Origin: Silvimonas terrae
GTDB lineage: Bacteria; Pseudomonadota; Gammaproteobacteria; Burkholderiales; Chitinibacteraceae
DNA length: 64,000 nucleotides
Assembly (NCBI RefSeq): GCF_014202765.1
Contig: NZ_JACHHN010000003.1
Span: 248,001-312,000 of the forward strand
Direction: 5' to 3'
Below are positions 8,632-17,102 of the stretch, piece by piece. The position numbers and the translations under genes are program-made. Below the pieces are notes generated by a model that had not been told where the DNA came from, did no database searches, and worked only from the letters and a program-made list of their open reading frames with translations. Position 1 is the stretch's first letter, and each line of letters opens with the position of its first letter.

Positions 8632-10845
8632 ATGAAAACACTGACCCCGATGGCTGCGGCAATTGCCGTGGTCTGCGCCCTGCCTTTTGCTCACGCAGCG
8701 GATACCGCATCCGCCCCCGCTGCTGCCACCGCTTCCGCACCGGCCACAGAACCCGTTTACCTGGGCACGGTGACCATTACCGCCAGCGCGGATGCCTCCA
8801 AAGACGGTCTGCAACCGGCGTATGCCGGTGGCCAGGTGGCCAAAGGGGGGCGTGCCGGTATTCTGGGCACCAAAAACAATATGGATACCCCGTTCAGCAT
8901 CACCAGCTACACCAATGACCTGATTCAGGATCAGCAAGCACATGGTGTGGGCGACGTGCTGCAAAACGACTCCGGCGTGCGGGTGGCGCGCGGTTTCGGC
9001 AATTTCCAGGAATCGTATTTCATTCGCGGCTTTGTCCTGAGTTCGGATGACGTGGCCTACAACGGTCTGTACAGCCTGCTGCCGCGCCAGTACATCGCCA
9101 CCGAGTTGTTCGAGCGCGTTGAAGTTCTGCAAGGCGCCACCGGCTTTTTGATGGGCGCTGCGCCAAACGGCGGCGGCATTGGCGGCTCCATCAACCTCTT
9201 GCCCAAGCGCGCCCCCAATGAAGACCTGAACCGGGTGACCGTGGGTGTGGATAGTGGTGGCAGCGGCAATGTCGCCGCCGACGTGGCCCGCCGCTTTGGT
9301 CCGGACAAGAGCTGGGGCCTGCGCCTGAACGCGGGTTATCGCGATGGCGGCACGGGCGTGGATGATGAGAAGTCCCAGACCAGCGTGGGTTCGGTGGGTC
9401 TGGACTGGCGTGGCGAGCGCGCCCGTGTGTCCGCCGACCTGGGCGCGCAGGATAACCGCCTGCAAGCCACGCGCCCGGAAGTCACCCTGGGCGCGGGCCT
9501 GACCCGCGTGCCCGATGCACCGGATGCCAGCAAAAATTTTGCGCAACCGTGGACTTACTCGAACGAGCGTGACCTGTTTGGCACGCTGCGCGCTGAATAC
9601 GATGTCACCGATGACGTCACCGCCTGGGCCGCTTATGGCCTGCGCCGCAGCAATGAAGCCAACTCGCTGGCCAATCTGACCGTCACCAGCGACAACGGCG
9701 ATGGCAACTTCTACCGCTTTGACAATACCCGCAAAGACCAGGTGGATACCGGCGAAGTGGGCGTACGCGGCAAGCTGCAAACCGGCTCGGTCGGCCATGA
9801 ATGGGTGGTGGCAGGCGATTTCTTCGAACTGAAGAAAGACAACGCCTACGTGATGGATTTCTTCAACACGTTCGACACCAATCTGTATCACCCCACCAGC
9901 TACGGCCAGCCGGCAATCTCCAGCACCGCGTTTACCGGCAATCAGCTGTCGGACCCGGCACTGAACGGCATCATCCGCCTCACCAGCGTGGCGGTGGGCG
10001 ATACGCTGTCCTTGTTCGACAAATCCGTACTGCTGACGCTGGGCGCACGGTATCAACACTTTGATATCACCAACTACGCCTACGATACCGGTATTGCCAG
10101 CGCCGCCTACACCAAGGGCCGCACCAGCCCGGCGGTGGGCATTGTCTACAAGCCGGTGAAGCAGGTTTCTGTCTACGCCAACTACATTGAAGGCCTGGCC
10201 CAGGGCGATACCGCACCGGCCAACGTCAACAACCCCGGCGAGATGCTGGCACCGTATGTCTCCAAACAAAAAGAAGTGGGTGTGAAGTACGACGGCGGCC
10301 GCCTGGGCGCGGGTCTTGCGCTGTTCAGTACCGACAAGCCGCGCGGCATTGTCGATGCCAACAACAATTTCAGTGATTCCGGCGAAGACCAGCACCGTGG
10401 TGCAGAACTGACCTGGTACGGTCTGGCCGCCACCGGTGTGCGCGTGCTGGGTGGTCTGACCTGGCTGGATGCCACGCAAAAGGACACCGGCTCTGCCACC
10501 ACCGAGGGCAACCGCGTCATTGGCGTGCCGCGCCTGCAAGGCAACCTGGGCCTGGAATGGGAAGTCCAGCAAGTGGAAGGTCTGGCGCTCAATGCCCGCG
10601 TGGTTTACACGGGTTCGTCCTACGCCGACGACCTGAACACGCTGGAAGTACCCAGCTGGACACGGCTTGATCTGGGTGTGCGTTACCTGATGGAGGTCAG
10701 CAACCGCCCGGTGACCCTGCGCGCACGGGTCGATAACGTGTTCAACCGTGATTACTGGGCCTCTGTGGGGGGTTATCCTGGCTACGGCTATCTGTCGGCC
10801 GGGATGCCACGGACGTTCTCTGTGAGCGCCAGCGTGGACTTCTAA
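8632..10845 (+). CDS. TonB-dependent siderophore receptor
   Basis: An outer-membrane receptor that takes up ferric siderophore using TonB energy. I start it at MKTLTPMAAAIAV (GGAA about 8 bases upstream); a longer frame would begin inside the Fur box. The 737-residue product has a signal peptide (cleavage near AHA, residue 21), an Ala-rich linker, a TonB-box-like VTITAS, a plug domain (about 60-185) with DTPFSITSYTNDLIQDQQA and ESYFIRGF, then a 22-strand-type barrel ending in the sorting phenylalanine (SVSASVDF). The plug wording is that of siderophore receptors. The putative Fur box implies iron repression. No siderophore biosynthesis gene is present nearby. Confidence 0.93.
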   Translation: MKTLTPMAAAIAVVCALPFAHAADTASAPAAATASAPATEPVYLGTVTITASADASKDGLQPAYAGGQVAKGGRAGILGTKNNMDTPFSITSYTNDLIQDQQAHGVGDVLQNDSGVRVARGFGNFQESYFIRGFVLSSDDVAYNGLYSLLPRQYIATELFERVEVLQGATGFLMGAAPNGGGIGGSINLLPKRAPNEDLNRVTVGVDSGGSGNVAADVARRFGPDKSWGLRLNAGYRDGGTGVDDEKSQTSVGSVGLDWRGERARVSADLGAQDNRLQATRPEVTLGAGLTRVPDAPDASKNFAQPWTYSNERDLFGTLRAEYDVTDDVTAWAAYGLRRSNEANSLANLTVTSDNGDGNFYRFDNTRKDQVDTGEVGVRGKLQTGSVGHEWVVAGDFFELKKDNAYVMDFFNTFDTNLYHPTSYGQPAISSTAFTGNQLSDPALNGIIRLTSVAVGDTLSLFDKSVLLTLGARYQHFDITNYAYDTGIASAAYTKGRTSPAVGIVYKPVKQVSVYANYIEGLAQGDTAPANVNNPGEMLAPYVSKQKEVGVKYDGGRLGAGLALFSTDKPRGIVDANNNFSDSGEDQHRGAELTWYGLAATGVRVLGGLTWLDATQKDTGSATTEGNRVIGVPRLQGNLGLEWEVQQVEGLALNARVVYTGSSYADDLNTLEVPSWTRLDLGVRYLMEVSNRPVTLRARVDNVFNRDYWASVGGYPGYGYLSAGMPRTFSVSASVDF

Positions 10846-10866
10846 GGACTACGCTTGCCCGCCTGA

Positions 10867-10903
10867 CGCCCCGATGCCTGGATTTGCATCGGGGCGTTTT
10901 GTT
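10867..10903 (+). terminator. Rho-independent terminator after the TonB receptor
   Basis: Stem CGCCCCGATGC / GCATCGGGGCG with an eight-base loop, followed by TTTTGTTT, 21 bases past the receptor's stop codon. Confidence 0.9.
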
Positions 10904-10944
10904 TGGTGCAGGCCGGCACGCGTCATGGATTCTGGCAACGACCG

Positions 10945-10972
10945 CGTCATTCCGGCGAACGCCGGAATCCAG
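10945..10972. repeat. Dispersed 28-base palindromic intergenic repeat (copy 1)
   Basis: The imperfect palindrome CGTCATTCCGGCGAACGCCG plus GAATCCAG is the reverse complement of the elements at 27461-27487 and 34476-34503. It is of the short CGTCATTCC...GGAATCCAG type common between genes of betaproteobacteria. No coding. Confidence 0.75.
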
Positions 10973-11045
10973 CTACAACGCTTGCAAAGATAACGACACC
11001 GACACCCCCCGTACTTGCGGGCATCATTTTTCGCGGCACCCCGCG

Positions 11046-11915
11046 CTATCTCAGCAATCCATCCGGAAACATGCCACACAGATACTGTACAAAAGACGTG
11101 ACCTTGCTGCTGGCAAGCCGGCGTGACGCGTGCAGCACCCAGACTTCCACCGGGTGATTGGTGGTTTGACCCCAGGAGACCAGTCTGCCGGCGGCAAGGT
11201 CGTCGGCCACCAAAGACTCCGGCAACATGGCCGCGCCGGCGCCCGCGCGAACGGCGTCGCGGACCATGATCAGGGAGGACAGGCGCAGCACGGGTTCAGG
11301 TTGCAATGTGCGCAGGCCCGCGTCGGTTTGCAAGGACCAGGGCGTGGCGGTCGCGGCGGTGCCAGACACCACCGCAGGCACGGCCGCGCCGTCGTTGGGG
11401 CAAAGCTGGTCTACCGGTGCAATCACATGCATCTGATCGCGCAGAAAACAGCGGCCCACCAGGGCGCTGTCGGCGGCGGGGTTGGTGCGGATGGCGATAT
11501 CAAACCCCTCTTCCACCAGATCAACCATGCGGTCTTCGGCCACCACCTCCAGCCGCACCGCCGGGTACAGCCGCACATAGCCCGCCGCGATGCGCCCCAT
11601 GGCCACTTGCGAAAACAGCAACGGTACGCTGATCCGCAATACGCCAGTGGGTTCGGCCTGGCCAGAGCTGATCTCCCGCCCGGCCTCGGCAATGTCGTGC
11701 AATAAACCGGCGGTACGGCCAAACAGGCTGGCACCGGCCTCGGTCAAGCGCAAAGAGCGGCTGCCACGTTCCAGTAACCGCACGCCCAGGCTGGCTTCCA
11801 GTTCCATGACGCGCCGTGACAAGGTCGCTTTGGGGCGACCGCTGGCCCGGCTGGCTTTGCCCAGGCCGCCATGCGTGGCAATCAGGTTGAAATCTCTCAG
11901 GGCATCTAGATCCAC
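11046..11915 (-). CDS. LysR-family transcriptional regulator
   Basis: A 289-residue LysR regulator: winged HTH at about 1-60 (DFNLIATHGGLGKASRASGR and KATLSRRVMELEASLGVRLL), then a type-2 periplasmic-binding-like effector domain (VLRISVPLLFSQ, FDIAIRTNP). The C-terminal part (GAGAAMLPESL) is also usual. It is divergent from the quinone oxidoreductase gene at 12029 over 113 bases, the standard arrangement for a LysR regulator and its target. Confidence 0.92.
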   Translation of the reverse strand: MDLDALRDFNLIATHGGLGKASRASGRPKATLSRRVMELEASLGVRLLERGSRSLRLTEAGASLFGRTAGLLHDIAEAGREISSGQAEPTGVLRISVPLLFSQVAMGRIAAGYVRLYPAVRLEVVAEDRMVDLVEEGFDIAIRTNPAADSALVGRCFLRDQMHVIAPVDQLCPNDGAAVPAVVSGTAATATPWSLQTDAGLRTLQPEPVLRLSSLIMVRDAVRAGAGAAMLPESLVADDLAAGRLVSWGQTTNHPVEVWVLHASRRLASSKVTSFVQYLCGMFPDGLLR

Positions 11916-12028
11916 ATCTGTTCCGTTTTTGAGACGACTTATCCCGTTTTTACCATCTATGTCCCTGTTTCACAACGATATACAGTGACTCCGTCGCACC
12001 ACACAACGCACTGACGGAGACACACATC

Positions 12029-12931
12029 ATGCAAGCACATCGTATTCACAGCTATGGCGTTCCTGAAACCCTGCAACGGGATACCGTTGCCGCCCCCGAG
12101 ATCAAGGCCGGTCAGGTTCTGGTTGAGGTCAAGGCCGCAGGTATTAACGGGCTGGACTGGAAAATCCGCGAAGGATATCTGCGCAATGACTTCGCGCTGG
12201 CTTTGCCGGCCATTCTGGGGGCGGAGCTGGCCGGCCGGGTGGTCGCCGTGGGCGATGGCGTCACGCGCTTCCAGGTGGGTGATCGGGTCATGGGGGCCAG
12301 CGGTGTGGGGGCCTACGCCGAATTGGTGGCGATTGCCGAAGCACAACTGAGCCCCATACCTGCACACTTGTCCGACGTAGAAGCCGCAGCGCTGCCCGTC
12401 TCCATGCTCACCGCGTGGCAAGCACTGCACGCAGCGGGTGAGCCTGAGCCAGGGCAGACGGTATTGATTCAGGGAGCAGCAGGGGGCGTGGGCAGTTTTG
12501 CCGTGCAGTTTGCCAAAGCGGCCGGGCTGACCGTGGTGGCTACGGCCTCGGCCAGCAGCCGGGATTACCTGCTTGGCCTTGGCGTGGACCGGGTCATTGA
12601 TCGCCACACCGAGCGCTTTGAAGCGCTCGCCAGCGAGGTTGACCTGGTACTGGATCTGGTCGGCGGCGAGATCGCCAGCCGTTCTTTTGCCGTACTGGCA
12701 CCGGGCGGCAAACTGGTGTCCACGGCGGATCCGCGCGTGGGTCAGCAGGGCGGCATCTTTCTTGTCATGCAGTCTGACGGCCAGCAGTTGCAGCAATTGC
12801 TGGCACAAGCCACCTGGCGCTCGACCATTGCCTCAGTGTGCGGCCCGGCAGACCTGGCAGGCGCGGTTGAACAAAACCGCACCGGCCATGCGCCTGGTAA
12901 AATGGTGCTGGACATGACGCTGGCCGCCTAA
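12029..12931 (+). CDS. NADP-dependent quinone/zinc-free alcohol dehydrogenase family oxidoreductase
   Basis: A 300-residue MDR-superfamily enzyme. The GroES-like N-terminal domain (AAGINGLDWKIREGY, LGAELAGRVVAVGDGV, FQVGDRVMG) precedes a Rossmann NADPH domain with VLIQGAAGGVGSFAVQFAKA at about 147-166. The usual structural-zinc cysteines are absent, placing it with quinone oxidoreductases that reduce quinones or enones. GGAG lies 10 bases before the ATG. Probably regulated by the divergent LysR gene. Confidence 0.9.
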   Translation: MQAHRIHSYGVPETLQRDTVAAPEIKAGQVLVEVKAAGINGLDWKIREGYLRNDFALALPAILGAELAGRVVAVGDGVTRFQVGDRVMGASGVGAYAELVAIAEAQLSPIPAHLSDVEAAALPVSMLTAWQALHAAGEPEPGQTVLIQGAAGGVGSFAVQFAKAAGLTVVATASASSRDYLLGLGVDRVIDRHTERFEALASEVDLVLDLVGGEIASRSFAVLAPGGKLVSTADPRVGQQGGIFLVMQSDGQQLQQLLAQATWRSTIASVCGPADLAGAVEQNRTGHAPGKMVLDMTLAA

Positions 12932-12952
12932 GCTGCGCAATATCGGTCAGGA

Positions 12953-12989
12953 TCATTCAGGGGCCAGCCGGTATGCTGGCCCTGAATGA
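12953..12989. other. Strong stem-loop downstream of the oxidoreductase gene
   Basis: Near-perfect inverted repeat: left arm TCATTCAGGGGCCAGC, right arm GCTGGCCCTGAATGA, six-base loop, one bulged G. There is no T-run, so a terminator role is possible but not typical. The stem ends 22 bases before the start of the next regulator gene. Confidence 0.6.
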
Positions 12990-13011
12990 CCCACCGCCCC
13001 AGGAGTGAGCT

Positions 13012-13875
13012 CTGGACCTCTCCCCCCGTTTTGCCGATGTATTGCAGTTTATTGATGCACACCTTGTCGACGATCTGCCACTGGCACGCCTGGCGCAGGT
13101 GGCCGGCGTTTCGCGCTGGCATTTCCAGCGCCAGTTTGCGGCGCTGTTTGGCTTGGGTGTGTATGAATATGTGCAGTTGCGGCGGCTAAAGCGCGCTTCT
13201 TTGCAATTGGCATTCCGGCCACAGCAATCCGTGCTGGATATCGCACTGGACTGCGGTTACGCCGGGCCAGAAGCGTTTGCCCGGGCTTTCCGGCGGCAAT
13301 GGGGACAAAGCCCGCGGGCGTTTCGCCAGGCCCCGCAATGGCATGACTGGCACTACGTCTATCTACCGCTCTATACCCTGAGGAACCGCATCATGACCGC
13401 CCTGCCCGACCACCAGCCCGACATTGTAGAAAGAGCGCCTACGCCGGTCGCCGTCCTTGCACACCGTGGCGACCCTGCGCGGTTGGGAGAGACCATTCGC
13501 CAGTTCATTGCCTGGCGCAAACGGCAGCACTTGCCGCCGGCCACGCATGCCACATTCAACGTCTTGTACAACGACCCGTATACCACACCACCTGCGGACT
13601 ACCGGATTGATCTGGCCGTGGCCTGCCCGCACCCGGTTGAACCTGGCCCGGAGGGCTTGAGTGCTGGGGAACTGGCTGGCGGCCGCTATGCAAAGCTGCG
13701 GTATGTCGGGTCGGATGATGCGCTGGGCATGGCCCTGCGCACGCTGTATGTAGACTGGCTGGCCCAAAGTGGCGAAACGCTGCGCGACGCCCCACTCTGG
13801 ATTGAGCGCGTGCGCTTTTTCCCGGATGTGCCCGAGCATGAAGCCATCTGCGATATCTACCTGCCGCTCGTCTGA
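13012..13875 (+). CDS. AraC-family regulator with GyrI-like effector domain (probable CTG start)
   Basis: The N-terminal 110 residues hold two AraC HTH motifs (PLARLAQVAGVSRWHFQRQF; DIALDCGYAGPEAFARAFRR). The C-terminal half (from about residue 125) is a GyrI/Rob-type small-molecule-binding domain with GGRYAKLRYVGSDD and IERVRFFPDVPEHEA. The only standard start in frame is TTG at 13042 with no ribosome-binding site. CTG at 13012 has AGGAG exactly 6 bases upstream and gives LDLSPRFADVLQFIDAH, the usual opening for this family. A stop at 13006 blocks any earlier start. I therefore choose 13012 (287 residues). The regulon is unknown. Confidence 0.85.
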   Translation: MDLSPRFADVLQFIDAHLVDDLPLARLAQVAGVSRWHFQRQFAALFGLGVYEYVQLRRLKRASLQLAFRPQQSVLDIALDCGYAGPEAFARAFRRQWGQSPRAFRQAPQWHDWHYVYLPLYTLRNRIMTALPDHQPDIVERAPTPVAVLAHRGDPARLGETIRQFIAWRKRQHLPPATHATFNVLYNDPYTTPPADYRIDLAVACPHPVEPGPEGLSAGELAGGRYAKLRYVGSDDALGMALRTLYVDWLAQSGETLRDAPLWIERVRFFPDVPEHEAICDIYLPLV

Positions 13876-13945
13876 ACATTGGCCTGGCGCCCCTCAAACC
13901 GGCACGCGCCCAATGCGTTTTGACAGATATTTCTGACAAATATCG

Positions 13946-14395
13946 TCAGAACGCCCGCATGGACGGTGCCGATGGCGACCATGCATTGCCTGCCATCGGT
14001 GGTGCCAGATCGATCATGTAACCGTCAATATAAGCCAGCTTCACCCGGTCGTTTTCCCGCAGGGTAATGCCGGCCTGGTTGAGCAAAAAGACCTCTACCG
14101 CCCAGGCCTCTCCCTGCCCGGCATCGATCAGCACATGTTTGTCGTAGACCCCTAGCACCACACCCGGAAAACGCCCGCTGGTATTGAGCGCCATGGTTTT
14201 ATCCAGGTTGCGGGCAATATCGGTGACGTACTCCAGTTCGGCCTGCAGGAAATCGCATTGGCGTTCTGCCAGCCACAGTGCATCTACGCTATACACAATG
14301 GACACCCGGAAACCGGCAGGGTTGATCACCACCCAGCCTATCTCATCGGTTTGTTGACCCTCTTCAGCGTATACAGGAATGATCTGGTATCTCAT
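13946..14395 (-). CDS. Uncharacterised protein
   Basis: I do not recognise this 149-residue protein. I start it at MRYQIIPVYAEEG because GGGGGGAAGG lies about 7 bases upstream; the frame extends 21 codons further without support. It has no signal peptide or membrane helix. An N-terminal helical half (DALWLAERQCDFLQAELEYV) is followed by a beta-rich half (VVLGVYDKHVLIDAGQGEAW) that ends at IDGYMIDLAPP. It stands alone between two plus-strand genes. Confidence 0.6.
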   Translation of the reverse strand: MRYQIIPVYAEEGQQTDEIGWVVINPAGFRVSIVYSVDALWLAERQCDFLQAELEYVTDIARNLDKTMALNTSGRFPGVVLGVYDKHVLIDAGQGEAWAVEVFLLNQAGITLRENDRVKLAYIDGYMIDLAPPMAGNAWSPSAPSMRAF

Positions 14396-14612
14396 TGCGG
14401 CCTTCCCCCCAGTCAGCTCGGCAGAAATATCAGCTTGGCATACTGGTGTCAGCCCCAAACCTGACAGGTTTCACAGTAGCGCGCCCCGATGGAACAGCGG
14501 CCGCTTTTTGTAAGCTGATTGCCGATATTCCTGATAGGCATACGCCACGCCAACCCTTACTTTAAATATCTGTGCCGGAAGTTCCAGTTGTTTCATTATA
14601 AGGAAAAGTAAT

Positions 14613-15392
14613 ATGGATATGCGCAAGTTGCTGATTGCCAGTGTGCTTGGATTTGTCGCCTTTACCGCAAGTGCAACAGATTTGCTGGATACGGTAAAAC
14701 AACGCGGCACGCTCAAGGTGGCAGTGGAAGGCACCTACCCGCCGTTCAATTACCGGGAAAACGGTCAGCTGACCGGCTTTGATATCGAGATTTCCAACGC
14801 CCTGGCGCAAAAACTGGGTGTGAAAGCTCAATTCACCACGACAGAGTGGAGTGGCATTCTGGCGGGCCTGCAAGCCGGCAAATACGACGTGATCGTCAAT
14901 CAGGTAGGCATTACGCCCAAGCGCCAGGAAGCGTTTGATTTCAGCGACCCCTACGTGCTGTCGCAGGCGCAACTGGTGGTGCGCAAGAATGACACGCGTA
15001 ACTTCAAAAGCCTGAATGATCTCAAGGGTCTGAAGCTGGGCGTCGGCCAGGGCACCAACTATGCCGATATGGCACGCGCCGTAGCCGGGGTTGAAGTCAA
15101 AACCTATCCGGGCGAGCAGGAATACCTGCAAGATCTGGCGCTAAGCCGCATCGACGCCGCACTGAATGACACGCTGATGATTCCGTATCTGATCAAGAAA
15201 ACCAGCCTGCCGCTCAAGCCAGGCGCCGCTGTGGGTGAAGCGTCCAGCAACGGGATTCCGTTTACCAAAAACAATCCCAAGTTCAAGGCTGCGCTGAACA
15301 AGGCACTGGCAGATATCAAGGCAGACGGTACCTATGCCCGTATCTCGCAAAAGTATTTTGGGCGCGACGTGAGCCGCGCGCCAGGCGCCTGA
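14613..15392 (+). CDS. Cystine/polar amino acid ABC transporter substrate-binding protein (TcyJ/FliY-like)
   Basis: A periplasmic family-3 binding protein of 259 residues with a signal peptide (about 1-21, TASA). Family signatures are EGTYPPFNYRENGQLTGFDI, GLQAGKYDVIVNQVGITPKR and the lobe-2 stretch LNDTLMIPYLIKKT, closest in wording to cystine-binding TcyJ. AAGGAA supports the ATG at 14613. The permease gene follows at 15478 after a leader-type hairpin, but there is no ATPase gene in the window beside them. Confidence 0.88.
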   Translation: MDMRKLLIASVLGFVAFTASATDLLDTVKQRGTLKVAVEGTYPPFNYRENGQLTGFDIEISNALAQKLGVKAQFTTTEWSGILAGLQAGKYDVIVNQVGITPKRQEAFDFSDPYVLSQAQLVVRKNDTRNFKSLNDLKGLKLGVGQGTNYADMARAVAGVEVKTYPGEQEYLQDLALSRIDAALNDTLMIPYLIKKTSLPLKPGAAVGEASSNGIPFTKNNPKFKAALNKALADIKADGTYARISQKYFGRDVSRAPGA

Positions 15393-15450
15393 GCGCGCAA
15401 CCAGGTTCATCCGGCCCGCATGTTTATAATGGCCGGAGAACATCTTCAAA

Positions 15451-15475
15451 CCCCCTGCCCTGCGCAGGGGGTTTT
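15451..15475 (+). terminator. Intercistronic hairpin with T-run ahead of the permease gene
   Basis: Stem CCCCCTGC / GCAGGGGG with a 5-base loop and TTTT. It ends two bases before the permease ATG at 15478. A perfect TATAAT lies at 15425-15430, though without a clear -35 hexamer. It may lower permease expression relative to the binding protein. Confidence 0.7.
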
Positions 15476-15477
15476 GC

Positions 15478-16155
15478 ATGGGAGAAAACACTTTGGGCGA
15501 CGTGATCAATCTGCTGCAGACCGCCTGGCCTTATTTGCTCAAAGGCACCGGTTACACCTTGCTGTTTGCCGTGAGCGCCATGATTGGTGGTCTGGCCGTT
15601 GGCGGCGTGGTGGCCTTGTTACGCCTCTCTGCCTGGCGCGTACTGAACTGGCCGGCGGCCATTTACGTCAGCTGCATGCGTGGCACGCCCTTGCTGGTGC
15701 AGATTTTCATCATCTACTACGGCCTGCCGGCGATCGGCATCCAGTTTGATCCCATCAGTGCCGGGATTCTGGCACTGAGCCTGAACGTCGGCGCCTATTT
15801 GTCCGAGACCATTCGCGGCAGTATCAACGGGGTGGATCGAGGACAATGGGAGGCGGCGTACAGCCAGGGGATGACGCATATGCAAACGCTGCGCTTTGTG
15901 GTCTGGCCGCAAGCACTGCGGCTGGCGGTGCCCAGCTTGTCCAACAGCCTGATCAGCCTGATCAAGGATACCTCGCTGGTGTCCGTGATTGCCGTCACCG
16001 AGTTGATGCTGGCGACCAAGGAAGTCATTTCCACGACATTCCAGCCGTTTCCGCTCTATGTCACTGCAGGCGCAATTTACTGGTGCCTGAGCCTGGCCTT
16101 TGAACAAGTCCAGCGCTGGCTGGAGGCACGCCTGAACCGCACGCTGGCGCGCTAG
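15478..16155 (+). CDS. Amino acid ABC transporter permease (TcyL-like)
   Basis: A 225-residue inner-membrane permease of the His/Glu/Gln family with about five helices. The EAA loop that contacts the ATPase is EAAYSQGMTHMQTLRFVVWP. Other family marks are YVSCMRGTPLLVQIFIIYYG and LSLNVGAYLSETIRGSI. Start is uncertain: ATG 15478 sits right behind a terminator-like stem, whereas TTG 15493 has GGAGA 8 bases upstream. It pairs with the binding protein at 14613; the ATPase must come from elsewhere. Confidence 0.9.
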   Translation: MGENTLGDVINLLQTAWPYLLKGTGYTLLFAVSAMIGGLAVGGVVALLRLSAWRVLNWPAAIYVSCMRGTPLLVQIFIIYYGLPAIGIQFDPISAGILALSLNVGAYLSETIRGSINGVDRGQWEAAYSQGMTHMQTLRFVVWPQALRLAVPSLSNSLISLIKDTSLVSVIAVTELMLATKEVISTTFQPFPLYVTAGAIYWCLSLAFEQVQRWLEARLNRTLAR

Positions 16156-16240
16156 ATTTTCAGACTAAACGCAATTTCCGCCACCGCCGGAGGTACGTAC
16201 ATTCACACCCCGGCGTTTTGCCCAGGCAAAGGAAATTGCA

Positions 16241-16489
16241 ATGAACAAGGTGTGGATGGCGGGCCTGGTACTGGCCCTGAATGCGGCGTTTGGCAACGCT
16301 GCGCTGGCTTCTTCTTATGAAACCGATCACGCCCGCGCCCAGCGTCCGGCCGAAGCACCGGTGAAAAAAGCCGAACCGAAGAAACAGGCGGCCGCGTCCA
16401 GAACCCAACCAGCCCAAAAGAACGGCAAGAGCAAGACCAGCAAATCGACCAAAAAGCGCTGCCAGCATTCCACCTTTTGCTGGCGCTGA
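16241..16489 (+). CDS. Small secreted lysine-rich protein, unknown function
   Basis: An 82-residue protein with AAGGAA 8 bases before the ATG and a clear signal peptide (hydrophobic core about 5-20, cleavage near ALA at 23). The mature part is highly basic and rich in Lys, Ala, Gln and Ser (EAPVKKAEPKKQAAASR), likely disordered. It ends in a pair of cysteines (RCQHSTFCWR) that could form a disulfide. I do not recognise the family. Confidence 0.65.
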   Translation: MNKVWMAGLVLALNAAFGNAALASSYETDHARAQRPAEAPVKKAEPKKQAAASRTQPAQKNGKSKTSKSTKKRCQHSTFCWR

Positions 16490-16498
16490 ACGCACTAC

Positions 16499-16873
16499 CT
16501 ATTCAGCCGCCCGGGATGTCGCCAGCTCGCTGTAATTGGCCAGAACATAGTTGTGGACGTGCACCACCCGGGTGAAATCGATGGCGTCTGCCAGTTCAGC
16601 TTGCGGTTCAGCCACCGGGCTACGCTCGGCCATGATGTCATCCACCAGCGCGCGCATTTGATCGGGGAGCGCTGCCCACCAGTGGTCCAGATCGGCCAGA
16701 AGTTCGGTCACCTCTGCACAGCCCTGGCTCATCAAGCTTGAGTTGATCAGCAGCGTGCGTGGCTCACCGTAAATCGGGGTTTCCAGCCAGACGTGACGCG
16801 CGGTTCCGTTTTTTTCCAGCGTGAACTCAATGGAACCGCCATCCCTGAAGACTTCAATTGCAAAGATACGCAT
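16499..16873 (-). CDS. Uncharacterised protein
   Basis: A 124-residue soluble protein with no signal or membrane segment and no family I recognise. The N-terminal half is beta-rich (IEVFRDGGSIEFTLEKNG, HVWLETPIYGEP); the C-terminal half looks helical (AEVTELLADLDHWWAALPDQ). It is convergent with the small secreted protein gene, with 9 bases between the two stop codons. Confidence 0.6.
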   Translation of the reverse strand: MRIFAIEVFRDGGSIEFTLEKNGTARHVWLETPIYGEPRTLLINSSLMSQGCAEVTELLADLDHWWAALPDQMRALVDDIMAERSPVAEPQAELADAIDFTRVVHVHNYVLANYSELATSRAAE

Positions 16874-17034
16874 GATGGTCAGACAACAAACAAAGTGTGC
16901 GGATAAGAATCATGGTTGGAGCCAATATTGCGGCGCACCAACACCCCTAATGTAGCCTGGATTGGGCTCGCCAGCGCTTTTCACAGAGCAAACGGCATAC
17001 TTTCCCGGTCAGTCAGCAATAGTTGTAGCCTTCA

Positions 17035-17084
17035 CACAACACAAAGCCCGCCAATGCGTTAAGCAGGGCGGGCTTTGTGTTGTG
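17035..17084 (-). terminator. Long-stem terminator of the peptide-transporter operon
   Basis: Two perfect 18-base arms (17035-17052 and 17067-17084: CACAACACAAAGCCCGCC and its complement) with a 14-base loop, 19 bases past the transporter's stop codon. Confidence 0.85.
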
Positions 17085-17102
17085 CAGCCAGGCCGGCGAG
17101 AT

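Noticed and set aside
8611-10572. Long 653-codon open frame antisense to the TonB receptor
   Set aside because: It mirrors the receptor gene in a GC-rich sequence, has no recognisable domain and is rich in His, Gly and Ala as expected of an antisense shadow.
14395-14458. Longer N-terminus for the uncharacterised protein at 13946-14395
   Set aside because: The extra 21 residues lack a ribosome-binding site, whereas MRYQIIP has a strong purine-rich one.
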